Both the position numbers and the translations under genes were made by a program. This document shows, piece by piece, positions 1 through 8,923 of a stretch of DNA of 64,000 nt. Position 1 is the stretch's first letter. Every line of letters begins with the position of its first letter. Origin of the DNA: JAJEFO01 sp965209045 (GTDB lineage: Bacteria; Pseudomonadota; Alphaproteobacteria; Rhodobacterales; Rhodobacteraceae). Under the pieces are notes generated by a model that saw nothing but the letters and a program-made list of their open reading frames with translations, did no database searches and was not told where the DNA came from. Location: the NCBI GenBank assembly GCA_965209045.1, contig CBDBPW010000001.1, positions 992,001 to 1,056,000 of the forward strand, given 5' to 3'.

Positions 1-77
1 GTCTTGGATTCGCCGGTCAGACTGGCGAGTTCGCTGGCCAGCGAACAGGTTTCCTTGTTCTTGATGTTGAGGCCCAT
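1..77 (-). CDS. vapB: VapB-family antitoxin, N-terminal part (cut by window edge)
   Basis: The first 25 residues are readable and begin MGLNIKNKETCSLASEL, followed by a stretch ending in LTGESKT. This opening is characteristic of the VapB antitoxins of the Rv0623-like family, which neutralise a PIN-domain VapC RNase and repress their own operon. The rest, and any vapC, would lie left of the window. An inverted repeat sits 24 bases upstream of the start codon. The call rests only on this N-terminal signature. Confidence 0.7.
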   Translation of the reverse strand, partial: MGLNIKNKETCSLASELASLTGESK

Positions 78-100
78 GGCTTTCTGGGTAGAAGAATCAC

Positions 101-117
101 GATATGTCTACCATATC
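101..117. promoter_or_regulatory. Inverted repeat upstream of vapB, candidate autoregulatory operator
   Basis: GATATG and CATATC form perfect 6-base arms around a 5-base spacer (TCTAC), just upstream of the vapB start. VapB/VapC complexes usually bind such palindromes at their own promoter; binding here is inferred. Confidence 0.4.
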
Positions 118-562
118 TGTTCTGGCTACTTGCGGCAACGTCTGCACGTAGGCGGGCTTACGGGAATTCGAATGCGGGCATGAGAGGAGCGAGGAACGGA
201 CAAGGAGTTTCCGATGTCACAGTCCCGCTTGGCAAGAACGATTGGGCAAGCGCAAGCGAGCACAGGATCGGGCTGCACCAATTTGGCGGCCTGTGCCGTA
301 CGCCCAAGAAGAGGAATCAATGAATCGGGCGGCCCGATATTCGCTGCACGCCGACCCCCGCTGCGTCCTGCAGAAGGGCACGTGCGGTCAACTGCCCTGT
401 CTGCCCGATCCTGGGTTGCCGGAGGCTGCGCCCAAGGCCCACGCCGAGAGCCTTGACGGTGACCGATCGGGCATTCTGATATGGCGAATTCCAACCCTTG
501 CCAGCAAGCGCTTCCCGAATCCGGGGCTTCGGTGTGCAATAGGGTCAATGATGGGTCGGGTG
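118..562. other. Intergenic stretch with no recognisable gene
   Basis: Open frames on both strands give proteins without family resemblance and with skewed composition. No tRNA, repeat or terminator was recognised. It may be eroded sequence between the toxin-antitoxin locus and the catabolic cluster. Confidence 0.5.
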
Positions 563-1672
563 TCAGGAGATGCTGAAGTTCAGGCTTTCGATCCTTGCGC
601 ATGCAACGCGATCCAGGTCCCAGTCGATCCCCAGACCCGGCACGTCGCTGGGATAGGCAACTCCGCCCTCGATTTTCATCGGGGTTGCAGTCAGGTCGTC
701 CAGTTGCGGGATGTACTCCAGCCACGGTGCATTCGGGATGGCGCAAGCCAGGCTGACGTGAAGTTCCATCAGGAAATGGGGACACACGGGGACGTTGTGG
801 GCTTCCGCAACATGGGCCACCTTCATCCAGGGTGTGATCCCGCCGATCCGCGCGACGTCGACTTGGACGATGCTGGCAGCGTCGGCAACAAGGTAATCCT
901 TGAACTGGCTGATCGAATACATGCTCTCGCCGACAGCGATGGGGATGGAGCAGCTGATTGCCAAAGCCCGGTGTGACGCCACGTCGTCAGCAGGCATCGG
1001 CTCTTCAATCCATGCAATGTCAAGCGGTTGCAACATGGTCGCACGTCGGATCGCCTCGGCGAGATTGAAGGATTGATTGGCGTCCACCATGATCTCATAG
1101 GCAGGGCCAACGGCCTCTCGCACTGCTTGGAGCCGCTCGCGGTCTTCGCTCAGATGCCGGCGACCGACTTTGACCTTGCTGCCCTTGAACCCGGCGGTCT
1201 TGGCCTCCAACGCATCCGCGACAAGGTCCTCAGTCGAAATGTGCAGCCAGCCGCCCTCAGTCGTGTACATCGGCACACTGCTCTTCGAACCGCCCAGTAG
1301 GCGCCAAAGCGGAAGCGATGCCCGCTTGCACCGAAGGTCCCAAAGGGCCGTGTCTATCGCAGCAAGTGCAAGCGAAGTAATCGCGCCAACGCTTGTTGCG
1401 TGCGTGGAAAAAAGCAGATCGCGCCAGAGCCGCTCGATCTCCTCGGCTTCGCGTCCAACCAGCTGGGGCACCAGCGTTTCGCGCAGAAGCGACATGATTG
1501 CCGGGCCGCCCTGCCCAATTGTGTAGGTGTAACCCAAACCGTCGGCACCATCCTCGTCCGTAATCCGGACAAAGGGCGTTTCCTGGCTCTCAAAGCTCTG
1601 GATCGCGTCCGTTCGCTTCACCTTCGGCTGAAGGTCGGCCAAGAAAACCTCTATCTTTGCAATTCTTGCCAT
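563..1672 (-). CDS. Mandelate racemase/muconate lactonizing enzyme family protein (enolase superfamily)
   Basis: This 369-residue protein has the full two-domain enolase-superfamily layout: an N-terminal capping domain followed by a TIM barrel. Visible catalytic elements are the KxK motif in GSKVKVGRR (about residue 166), the metal ligands in VDANQS, IEEPM and VGES, and a late Asp (VQVDVARIGG) and His (CPHFLMELH), as in the mandelate racemase subgroup. Members abstract the proton alpha to a carboxylate and are often sugar-acid dehydratases, racemases or cycloisomerases. The start codon abuts the stop of the upstream IclR gene, so the two are probably co-transcribed. Length is normal. The substrate cannot be assigned. 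Confidence 0.85.
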   Translation of the reverse strand: MARIAKIEVFLADLQPKVKRTDAIQSFESQETPFVRITDEDGADGLGYTYTIGQGGPAIMSLLRETLVPQLVGREAEEIERLWRDLLFSTHATSVGAITSLALAAIDTALWDLRCKRASLPLWRLLGGSKSSVPMYTTEGGWLHISTEDLVADALEAKTAGFKGSKVKVGRRHLSEDRERLQAVREAVGPAYEIMVDANQSFNLAEAIRRATMLQPLDIAWIEEPMPADDVASHRALAISCSIPIAVGESMYSISQFKDYLVADAASIVQVDVARIGGITPWMKVAHVAEAHNVPVCPHFLMELHVSLACAIPNAPWLEYIPQLDDLTATPMKIEGGVAYPSDVPGLGIDWDLDRVACARIESLNFSIS

Positions 1673-2512
1673 TCATGTCCTCAAGATGGGCCGTTCCAGA
1701 ATCGTGGCCTCAAGGTCGGTTGGCCGTGTCACCTTCACCGCTCCGGCACCAATTTTTGCCGAGATGCGTTGGCCGGCTTCAATAAGCGCACGTTTGCATT
1801 CTTCGACATTGGGATCTTCCGTTGTGTGCAGGCGCTTCACATGAGGGATGGTCAATGCCGCGGCGACCACGCCGCCGTGGCCAAAAATCGGGACAGAGAG
1901 GTTCAGAACGCCTTGAATTACCGTCGAGGGGCTCTCGCAGACGCCAGACGCTTGCACCTGTTTGACGGCGGCCTCGAAATTCTTCATTCCCTCGGTCGAG
2001 AACTGGTCGCTTCCCGCACATATGGCGTAGCGTTCTTCCTTCTCCAGGCGGTGCAGCAGGCATGCGCCTGAAGAAGTCATGACCAGCGGCACGCGGGCGC
2101 CTAGGCGGACTCCCGTAATGTTGACGCCGGGACTGTCGACCTGCGCAATGACCAGAAGGCTGCTACCGTAACGGATTGCCAAGTGAACCGATTGATTGAG
2201 CGCTTGTGCAGATTCCTCCATGACTTTTCCGGCAACCGCGTTCAGGCGGTTTATCGGCGGAAATCGGTGCGACATTTCGAACAGGCGCAAAGTCAACGAA
2301 TAACGCTCGCTGTCCTGATCAAGCATCACGTATCCGCGTGACACAAGAACGGCCAACATGCGGTAGAGTTCGTTGACGGAACGGTCCAGCGCACGTGCGA
2401 TCTCGTTCTTTTTCAGGCCGGCTGGCTGCGCGCTCAATAGCTCGAGGATGTCGAGCCCTTTTGATAGGGCGGGTGCGCTGTACTTTTCGGTGCTCACTGC
2501 AGGCTTGCTCAT
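1673..2512 (-). CDS. IclR-family transcriptional regulator
   Basis: This 279-residue protein has an N-terminal winged helix (about residues 14-75, including KKNEIARALDRSVNELYRML) and a C-terminal IclR effector domain (about 90-260). IclR proteins are cytoplasmic dimers that bind small acids and control neighbouring catabolic operons. It sits between the TRAP transporter and the enolase-superfamily enzyme in one transcription direction, so it probably senses a substrate or intermediate of this cluster. A perfect 16-base palindrome lies 161 bases upstream, at the end of dctM. Confidence 0.9.
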   Translation of the reverse strand: MSKPAVSTEKYSAPALSKGLDILELLSAQPAGLKKNEIARALDRSVNELYRMLAVLVSRGYVMLDQDSERYSLTLRLFEMSHRFPPINRLNAVAGKVMEESAQALNQSVHLAIRYGSSLLVIAQVDSPGVNITGVRLGARVPLVMTSSGACLLHRLEKEERYAICAGSDQFSTEGMKNFEAAVKQVQASGVCESPSTVIQGVLNLSVPIFGHGGVVAAALTIPHVKRLHTTEDPNVEECKRALIEAGQRISAKIGAGAVKVTRPTDLEATILERPILRT

Positions 2513-2672
2513 GGTTTCAACTCGTTGCCACTAAGCGCAAATGGTTCCGGGCGGCGATCCGCGAAGAGGCGATTCATAGCCGGTGTCAACGGCATGCGCC
2601 AGCTTGGGCGGTCTCGGGCGATTCAGCCATGTCACCCGGAGTCGCCACTGCTTTCCGTGACCACGTTCAATT

Positions 2673-2688
2673 CAATTCAATTGAATTG
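2673..2688. promoter_or_regulatory. Perfect 16-bp palindrome at the dctM/iclR junction
   Basis: CAATTCAATTGAATTG is its own reverse complement and overlaps the dctM stop codon. It is A+T-rich against a G+C-rich background. It may be an operator for the downstream IclR gene, with TTCA/TGAA half-sites similar to those in the inverted repeat before dctP. It is not followed by a T-run, so it is a poor terminator. Confidence 0.3.
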
Positions 2689-3957
2689 CAGATTCGGCAA
2701 CCAAAGCGACAATTGCGGAACAAACGTCAGGACGAGCAGCATCGCGAACAGCACGAAATAGAAAGGGACCGACGCCTTGATGAACTTGGCGATCGGCACA
2801 CCGGTGATCGAGCATGTGGTGAACATCAGCGTGCCAAGCGGCGGAGTGACGCCGGCGATTGTCAGGTTGAAGACCATGACGATGCCGAAATGGACGGGGT
2901 CGATCCCGACTTTGGAAATGACCGGCACAAGGATCGGCGTCAGCAGGATCAACGTGGCCGAGCCTTCGATGAACATGCCAGCGACAATCAGAAGTACGTT
3001 GATCAATAGCAGCAAAAGGATCGGGTTCTCGGTCAGGGCGAGCATCGCTTCGGCAACCAAGGCCGGGAGGCGCTCCCATGTCATGTAGAAGCCAAATGCG
3101 CTGGCAGCGCAGATCACCAGCAGGATCACCGCGGTTGCCTGCATGGTCTGTTCCAGGATCTGCTGAATGTGCCTGAACTTCAGATCCCCATAGATGACGC
3201 CCACGACTGCCGCGAAGACCACCGCCATTGCGCCGGCCTCGGTCGGCGTGAAGAAGCCCAGGCGAATGCCCAGCACGATGCCGACCGGCACCATCAGCGC
3301 AAGGAACGCACCCACGAAGGCGCGCCCTCGGTCCGCCCACGGCATGGGCCTCTCGTAGGCAGGTTGCAGATTCAGGCGCCGTGCCTGGATGGCCACAGCC
3401 ACCATCATTGAGGCGCAGATGATCACACCGGGAACAATGCCGGCCAGGAACAGCCGGCCAATCGAGACATCGCCCATGAAACCATAGAGTATCAGACCGA
3501 TTCCCGGAGGGATGATCACGGAAATGATCGACGAAGAGGCGGTGACTGCCGTAGAAAACGCGGGGTCATAGCCACGCCGGGCCATTTCGGGCACCAGCAC
3601 TTTGGACTGCATGGCGGCATCCGCATTTGCTGACCCGGAGACTCCGCCGAGCAGGGTCGACAACAGGACATTCACGTGGGCCAGCCCGCCCTTCCAATGA
3701 CCGGTCATGGCCTCGGCAAATGCCATCATTCTCCTTGTGATGCCGGCGTAGTTCATCACCACGCCCGTCATGACGAATAGCGGTACGGCCAACAGGGGGA
3801 AGGAATGAGTCACGGCAACGATGCGTTGCACGAAGAGCTCGGGCGGCATGGCACCGGAGATGAGGAAAAATGACAAGGCGGCAATGCCTATCGCAATGGC
3901 GACCGGAATTCCGATGGCGATGCCAAAGAGCAGGATGACGATCGGGGCAAAGGTCAT
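2677..3957 (-). CDS. dctM: TRAP transporter large permease (DctM)
   Basis: This 426-residue, very hydrophobic protein begins MTFAPIVILLFGIAIGIPVAIAIG and has about 12 membrane segments. Its length and internal motifs (GGVSGSANADAAMQSK, FTPTEAGAMAVVFA, PPLGTLMFT) are those of DctM, the ion-coupled subunit of tripartite ATP-independent transporters. It overlaps the small permease gene by 4 bases and lies downstream of dctP, so dctP-dctQ-dctM form an operon. The imported solute is probably an organic acid, given the enzymes alongside. Confidence 0.93.
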   Translation of the reverse strand: MTFAPIVILLFGIAIGIPVAIAIGIAALSFFLISGAMPPELFVQRIVAVTHSFPLLAVPLFVMTGVVMNYAGITRRMMAFAEAMTGHWKGGLAHVNVLLSTLLGGVSGSANADAAMQSKVLVPEMARRGYDPAFSTAVTASSSIISVIIPPGIGLILYGFMGDVSIGRLFLAGIVPGVIICASMMVAVAIQARRLNLQPAYERPMPWADRGRAFVGAFLALMVPVGIVLGIRLGFFTPTEAGAMAVVFAAVVGVIYGDLKFRHIQQILEQTMQATAVILLVICAASAFGFYMTWERLPALVAEAMLALTENPILLLLLINVLLIVAGMFIEGSATLILLTPILVPVISKVGIDPVHFGIVMVFNLTIAGVTPPLGTLMFTTCSITGVPIAKFIKASVPFYFVLFAMLLVLTFVPQLSLWLPNLQFN

Positions 3958-4445
3958 TGCGTCTCCTCCACCTGATCGGCACCTGGCTGTTCGGTCAACC
4001 CGAACAGCCGCATCGCCGACGTAACTGACATTCCGACAAAGGCAATGGCCGTGGCGAGGTAGACGTACAGGAACGGGATGCGAAGTGCAGGCGACGGGCG
4101 CGTCGCGCCGGCCTGCATCATCTCGAAGCTGAGATAGGAAACGTAGACAAGGAACACGAGAACGATGATCTCACCGATCTTGGTGAGCCAACGCCCTGCA
4201 GCTTCGGGCAGCAGGTCAATCAACAGGGTGACCCGAATGTGCCGGCCGTCGCGCATGGCGGTCATCGCGCCAATGAAGACCACCCAGGTGAACAGGATTC
4301 CGGAGAGCTCGGTCGTCCAGACAGCGGGCCGTTCGGTGACGTATCGCGTGAGCACGCCCCAAAGAACGGACCCTGTCAGCAAGGCAAGCGCCGAAAACGA
4401 AATCAGGTTCTCGGTCCGCCGGATCAATCGGCCGAACGCGTTCAT
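3954..4445 (-). CDS. dctQ: TRAP transporter small permease (DctQ)
   Basis: This 163-residue inner-membrane protein has four predicted membrane segments, at about residues 16-36, 48-68, 90-110 and 131-151. The GRHIRVTLLIDLLP segment between helices two and three is typical of DctQ. It pairs with the DctM permease, whose gene overlaps its 3' end by 4 bases. The start lies 59 bases after the dctP stop. Confidence 0.9.
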   Translation of the reverse strand: MNAFGRLIRRTENLISFSALALLTGSVLWGVLTRYVTERPAVWTTELSGILFTWVVFIGAMTAMRDGRHIRVTLLIDLLPEAAGRWLTKIGEIIVLVFLVYVSYLSFEMMQAGATRPSPALRIPFLYVYLATAIAFVGMSVTSAMRLFGLTEQPGADQVEETQ

Positions 4446-4504
4446 GAACTGCCCTCCCTTGGTCCCGGGCGCCCGGCAGGGCGCCCGGATTAGTGCGTCT
4501 TGCC

Positions 4505-5497
4505 TCAGTTGTCGAGGATGTTGCGTACTCTTTCGTGAAGACCGTCAGACCAGGCCGGGAACTTGGTATAGACCACCGCTGTGGCAGCCTGGAAGGCAGC
4601 GACATCGACGTCCCGGTTGAACGTCACACCTTCAGCTTCCAGCTTCGCAATCCATTCCTCCTGGCTCTCCAGCATCAGGTCGGTCATGAAGACGCCTGCC
4701 TGAACGGCCTCTTCATTGATGGTCGCCTGAACGTCGGCAGGCAATGTCGCGAAGAGATCAGAATTCATGACAAGCCCGGTGAATCCCTTGAAGTGACCAG
4801 TCAGCGAAATGACTTTCTTGGTTTCGTGCAGCTTTGCGCCGTAAAGCGATGGCAGCGGAGCTTCCGCCCCGTCAACCACACCAGTCGAGAGCGCCGAGTA
4901 TACCTCGCCCCAAGCCACCTGGGTCGGCCGGGCGCCCATGGCGCTGAAGGTTTCCACCCACATCGTGTTCGGCGGCGTGCGGAATGTCATTCCAGCCGTA
5001 TCATCGGGACTGCTGATTGGCTTGTCGGACAACATGTGACGCGAGCCGAACAGCCAGTTCAGGGACAGCAGTTCGATCCCGGATTCTGCACGAAGCCGGT
5101 CTTTCATGTCGGCATAGAGATCGGAGTCGATGATCTTCTGGAAGTCACGCGGATCCTCCATCAGGTACGGCCCACCCAGAACACCGAAATCTGCAACGAA
5201 GTCGCTCAGATAGCCGGGGTCGGATACGGTGATGATCGGGGCACCGGATCGCATCTGTTCATAGACCTCTGGATTTGACCCGAGCTGAGCATTGGGGAAT
5301 ATCGCGAATTCAACCCGACCTTCGGTGCGCTCCGTGACCTTCGCGGCGAACTCTTCGATCGCCAGGTGGACGGGTTCCTTGTCCGAAGTCACATGCGCGA
5401 TGCGGAACGTATAGTCCGCTGCCAGCGCCCCCAGCGGGGTCAATACCAATGCGGCAGCCGCAATCAAGCGGCGGGTATGGCCAATGTGAAACGACAT
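4505..5497 (-). CDS. dctP: TRAP transporter substrate-binding protein (DctP)
   Basis: The chosen start gives 330 residues opening with MSFHIGHTRRLIAAAALVL and an Ala-rich cleavage region, a Sec signal peptide for the periplasm. A GAGGAGG Shine-Dalgarno sequence sits just upstream of this ATG, which favours it over an in-frame start 48 bases earlier. The mature protein begins DYTFRIAHVTSDKEPVHLAI and carries the DctP-fold hinge motif GMTFRTPPNTMWVETFSAMGA (partly quoted: RTPPNTMW), whose Arg normally clamps a substrate carboxylate. It feeds the DctQM pair downstream. Confidence 0.92.
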   Translation of the reverse strand: MSFHIGHTRRLIAAAALVLTPLGALAADYTFRIAHVTSDKEPVHLAIEEFAAKVTERTEGRVEFAIFPNAQLGSNPEVYEQMRSGAPIITVSDPGYLSDFVADFGVLGGPYLMEDPRDFQKIIDSDLYADMKDRLRAESGIELLSLNWLFGSRHMLSDKPISSPDDTAGMTFRTPPNTMWVETFSAMGARPTQVAWGEVYSALSTGVVDGAEAPLPSLYGAKLHETKKVISLTGHFKGFTGLVMNSDLFATLPADVQATINEEAVQAGVFMTDLMLESQEEWIAKLEAEGVTFNRDVDVAAFQAATAVVYTKFPAWSDGLHERVRNILDN

Positions 5498-5604
5498 GTC
5501 TTTCCTCCTCTGTCGTGCCGCTCGCCTGGTCTGACGAGCCTGCAACCGGTCTCGGCTGCGTGTTTGGACAGGCTACTTCTAGCACGTGTCATCCATATGT
5601 GAAA

Positions 5605-5627
5605 GAGAAATTCATTTTTGAATTCTC
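5605..5627. promoter_or_regulatory. Inverted repeat upstream of dctP, candidate operator
   Basis: GAGAAATTCA and TGAATTCTC form near-perfect arms (one extra A on the left) around a short T-run. The site lies about 110 bases before the dctP start, in the 281-base gap after the alcohol dehydrogenase gene. IclR or another local regulator could bind here; this is inferred from symmetry only. Confidence 0.3.
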
Positions 5628-5778
5628 AGTTCAAAGAGTGTTCACGCCCGAGGCGCCTTGACGCCGCTCGAGTCCGGCGACGTGGCTTGCCGCGGTCCGG
5701 GAACGAATGGGGACGTCTTGGCGGTCCAGGCAACGTTGTCCGGCGTTCTGGTCCTGTTTGGATCCTTGAGGCGGATGG

Positions 5779-6885
5779 TCAGTGTGCAAACTCGATGACG
5801 GATCGCACCAGCCATCCGGCTTGCATGTCCGAAAAGCTGTTGTTGATCTGATCCAGTTGAATCCGTGTGTCGATGAGTTCATCCAACATCAGTTCACCTC
5901 GCAGGTAAGATCTTGCCAGAAATGGCAGGTCTTCCTTGGGACGTGCCCCGCCATAACTTGATCTCGTGATCATTCGTTCGGGCGCGAGCGAGGACCACCT
6001 GATCTGCAGTTCCTTGCTGGCAAGGGTCTTGCCCAGCAAGATCACGTCTCCGCCGGGGCGCGTGACATCAAGGCTGGCTTGCAGTGTATGGTCTATTCCA
6101 GCGGCTTCAAACGTATAGTCTGCACCGCGGCCACAAGTTTCGTCCTTGACGGCCTGAACCAGGTCGTTGCCCGTGGCCTTGATACCACGTGTCGCACCGA
6201 ATTCGCGCGCCTTCCCGAGCTTGTCTTCACGCAGATCGATCGCGATGATCTTCTCCGCCCCTACCATTCGCGCAGCCTGAACGACATTCAGGCCGAGCGC
6301 GCCGCATCCGACAACGGCGACGCTTGATCCGGCCCTCACCTTGGCCTTTCGGATCACCGCGGCAACTCCCGTCAGCACGCCGCAACCGAGGATGCATGCT
6401 TGCGCAAACGGCATCTCCCTCGGGATCGTGACCGCGCCGCTTTCGGGAACAACACAGTATTCTGCGTGACTGCAAACGAACGAATAGTGGAACACGTCAT
6501 CGCCGTTCATCCTCAGCCGAGTACTGCCATCGAGCAGAAATCCCTTCGGTTCGGCTTTCGCCCTTTCCTCGCACAAGATTTGCTGGCCGCCATTGCAGTA
6601 GAAACATTGCCCACAGTAAGGATTCCAGGAACACACGACGTGATCGCCTGCCGTCACGGACGTCACGTCGGGCGCCACTCGCTCGACGATTCCGGCCCCT
6701 TCATGACCCGGAATGAGGGGCAGCGGCAATCCAAGGCGTCCCTGGATGGCTTCCAGGTCGGTGTGGCAGAGGCCGCTGGCCATAACGCGAACGAGAACGT
6801 CACCGGGCTTCAGTTCCGGGACCTGAACGTCGCAAATCTCTAGCGGACCACCGGTCTTGGCGAGTACAGCTGCCTTGAATTCCAT
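5779..6885 (-). CDS. Zinc-dependent alcohol dehydrogenase (MDR superfamily)
   Basis: This 368-residue enzyme resembles class III/AdhC alcohol dehydrogenases. Catalytic zinc ligands are Cys in SGLCHTD and the His-Glu pair in PGHEGAG. The structural zinc loop is PYCGQCFYCN followed by a fourth Cys. The NAD-binding Rossmann motif is VVGCGALGLN at about residues 188-197, with an acidic residue (AIDLRED) favouring NAD. It oxidises an alcohol or reduces an aldehyde in the cytoplasm. It lies 18 bases downstream of the hydrolase gene and is probably co-transcribed with it. Confidence 0.9.
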   Translation of the reverse strand: MEFKAAVLAKTGGPLEICDVQVPELKPGDVLVRVMASGLCHTDLEAIQGRLGLPLPLIPGHEGAGIVERVAPDVTSVTAGDHVVCSWNPYCGQCFYCNGGQQILCEERAKAEPKGFLLDGSTRLRMNGDDVFHYSFVCSHAEYCVVPESGAVTIPREMPFAQACILGCGVLTGVAAVIRKAKVRAGSSVAVVGCGALGLNVVQAARMVGAEKIIAIDLREDKLGKAREFGATRGIKATGNDLVQAVKDETCGRGADYTFEAAGIDHTLQASLDVTRPGGDVILLGKTLASKELQIRWSSLAPERMITRSSYGGARPKEDLPFLARSYLRGELMLDELIDTRIQLDQINNSFSDMQAGWLVRSVIEFAH

Positions 6886-6903
6886 TGACCTTGTCCCCTT
6901 TTT

Positions 6904-7941
6904 CTATCGTGCTTCGCGTGCCCGTTCCAGGAAATCGGCAATCTTGTCGTTCATGAGCGCCACGTCGTTCGGATCGCCAGGTGCCGCAGCCATGTGCCCG
7001 CGGATCGACGGCATTTCGATGTACTCGGCCCGGGCGATGCCCTCGGCCACCCGACGTTGATCCTCGGCCGGATTGAGCAGATCCAGCGCCGGTCCCATGA
7101 CAAGCGCCGGAACCGAAATCGAACCAAGCGCCCCCGCAGTGCCTCCTGAAACGCCCGGCGTCTTTCCGACGTCATGACCGTCATAGGCGCGGGTCTGGTA
7201 GATCCAGTCGTTAGCGTCGAACCCCTTCGCCAAACCGGATCGTGCCAAGTCGTTCATCAGGGCGACCGGACTTGTCCCTCCGGCGCAGAGCTTGTCCAGA
7301 AAGTCCGGACTGCGCGAGGCCAGTGTATGCAGGAACGCGGTAGCGAGCCGCCATCCATCCATTGGCTGAACCGTGTAGTTTCCATTTTCCCAAGCAGAAT
7401 CCAGCATGAGAATTCGGCGCGAGATTTCGTTGCTCGCCACTGTCCATGCTGGTGTCCGGGCAAGTGGGACAAGAGCCACGATCGCCCGCATGGCATCTGG
7501 ATAAGATACGGCCCATTGCAAGGCCTGCATGCCCCCCATGGACGCACCGACTACGGCATGGAAGTTTCTGAAACCGAACGTTTCAGACAGCATGCAGTGC
7601 TGGGCGTTGACCATGTCGCGAATGCTGTAGCCCGGAAAGTCCATGCCCTTCTGGGTGCTGCTGTTGCTTGGCGACGAACTCCACCCGTTGCCGATCGCAT
7701 CGGTTGCAATCACGCAATAGCGAGACGTGTCCAGCGCCAGACCTTCTCCAATCAGGAAGTCCATCCGGTGCGCATCGCCTCCCAGCGATGACGTGACCAG
7801 CACGACGTTGGATCCATCTGCCTCGGGCAGGCCATGAACCAAGTAACTCTGCCGGAAGTCCCGGATGGCCTCGCCGCTTTCCAATGTGAAGGCAGGCGAC
7901 CTCCAGTTGCTGCGCGGCATGTTCGACGGATCGTGGTTCAC
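6904..7941 (-). CDS. Alpha/beta-fold hydrolase related to homoserine O-acetyltransferase (MetX-like)
   Basis: The protein has 345 residues. The nucleophile elbow is GASMGGMQALQWA with Ser at about residue 134, the context seen in MetX-type acyltransferases. A candidate acid (GPALDLLNPAEDQR) and His (SIRGHMAAAPGD) follow near the C-terminus. MetX enzymes acetylate homoserine, but many paralogues in catabolic clusters act as hydrolases or acyltransferases on other substrates. Its place between a dioxygenase and an alcohol dehydrogenase argues for a catabolic role rather than methionine synthesis. Confidence 0.75.
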   Translation of the reverse strand: MNHDPSNMPRSNWRSPAFTLESGEAIRDFRQSYLVHGLPEADGSNVVLVTSSLGGDAHRMDFLIGEGLALDTSRYCVIATDAIGNGWSSSPSNSSTQKGMDFPGYSIRDMVNAQHCMLSETFGFRNFHAVVGASMGGMQALQWAVSYPDAMRAIVALVPLARTPAWTVASNEISRRILMLDSAWENGNYTVQPMDGWRLATAFLHTLASRSPDFLDKLCAGGTSPVALMNDLARSGLAKGFDANDWIYQTRAYDGHDVGKTPGVSGGTAGALGSISVPALVMGPALDLLNPAEDQRRVAEGIARAEYIEMPSIRGHMAAAPGDPNDVALMNDKIADFLERAREAR

Positions 7942-7995
7942 GACTGAATTGAAGACAGGGTTGCGCCGACAGTCAACTTCAACGGGACTTGCCGC

Positions 7996-8820
7996 TCAGA
8001 GCAACAACTCTCTCCTCAACTTGGCCTCTTTGCTGCAAAGCTCGAAGTCCTGATCCTGCAGGCGACCTCTTGGTCCGGCCGTAATGCTGAAGTTCCGGAA
8101 GCGATCCACGCCATTTGCGAGAATCACCAACGGGCGATCACCCGTTTTCTGTTTCATTGAGGGTTGCAGGTATCGGATCGCGACCCCAATTCGCCGATCG
8201 CTCGAAACATTGGGTCCGGACGCATGGAACAAGTGGCCGTGGTGCATCGAGGCCTGCCCCGGTTCCAGTTCGACGAGCACCGCATCAGCCTCATCCACCT
8301 TCACGGCAATTTCCTGGCCACGAGACAGCAAATTGTCTTCGCCATAGGTATCTGTGTGGGCTACAATGCGCTGCTTGTGGCTTCCGGCCACGAACTTCAT
8401 GCAACCGCTGTCGGCATTGGCGGGTGACAACGCAACCCAACATGTTACCTCTTGCACGTCGTTCAGGCCCCAATAAGTTAGGTCCTGGTGCCAAGAAACG
8501 ATCTTCCGGGAGTTGGCTGGCTTGATGAAGAGAGCGCCGCTCCAGACCAGCAGATCGGGTCCCAGGATCGAGGAGACCGCGTCAATGATCGTCGGATGCC
8601 GGACAAGCTCAAAAAAGCTTGGAAGCAAGTGATCCGGAAAAGCCCTGAGCAATTCCAGGCGCCCGACATTGTCGGACAGCTCGTCTTCAGCACGCTCAAG
8701 ATCGTCGCGCACTTCCTTCGCTTCTGCGCGGCTGAGCACTTCGACCGGAAAGACAAAACCGTCTCGGTCATAGGCTTCCGCGAATTCAGGTGCAGCCGCG
8801 ACTTCGGTCTGAACGTTCAT
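7996..8820 (-). CDS. Phytanoyl-CoA dioxygenase (PhyH) family protein
   Basis: With the start chosen here (AGGAGG 8 bases upstream), the protein has 274 residues. It carries the Fe(II)/2-oxoglutarate facial triad: HxD in SWHQDLTYWG and a distal His in MHHGHLFHASGPN. The Arg in RIGVAIRYLQPS is placed to bind 2-oxoglutarate. PhyH-family enzymes hydroxylate or demethylate varied small molecules, so the name does not imply phytanate. It is the first gene of the minus-strand cluster and is divergent from a LysR gene. Confidence 0.88.
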   Translation of the reverse strand: MNVQTEVAAAPEFAEAYDRDGFVFPVEVLSRAEAKEVRDDLERAEDELSDNVGRLELLRAFPDHLLPSFFELVRHPTIIDAVSSILGPDLLVWSGALFIKPANSRKIVSWHQDLTYWGLNDVQEVTCWVALSPANADSGCMKFVAGSHKQRIVAHTDTYGEDNLLSRGQEIAVKVDEADAVLVELEPGQASMHHGHLFHASGPNVSSDRRIGVAIRYLQPSMKQKTGDRPLVILANGVDRFRNFSITAGPRGRLQDQDFELCSKEAKLRRELLL

Positions 8821-8867
8821 GATGAATGCCTCCTGAGCCCTCTTCGCTCGAATTTTGGCACAGCTAT

Positions 8868-8894
8868 ACAAATTTGAAAAATCGTTTTATTTGT
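8868..8894. promoter_or_regulatory. Inverted repeat in the phyH-lysR divergent region
   Basis: ACAAAT and ATTTGT are perfect arms 15 bases apart, in an A+T-rich block between the two divergent starts. LysR regulators commonly bind such T-N11-A-like symmetric sites between their own gene and the target. Binding is inferred. Confidence 0.4.
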
Positions 8895-8923
8895 TAGGTT
8901 CCTATCAAGAACTTGGATTCAAG

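Noticed and set aside
155..185. TTCGAAT motif resembling a tRNA T-loop
   Set aside because: The flanking bases do not form a T-stem and no acceptor or anticodon arms can be drawn.
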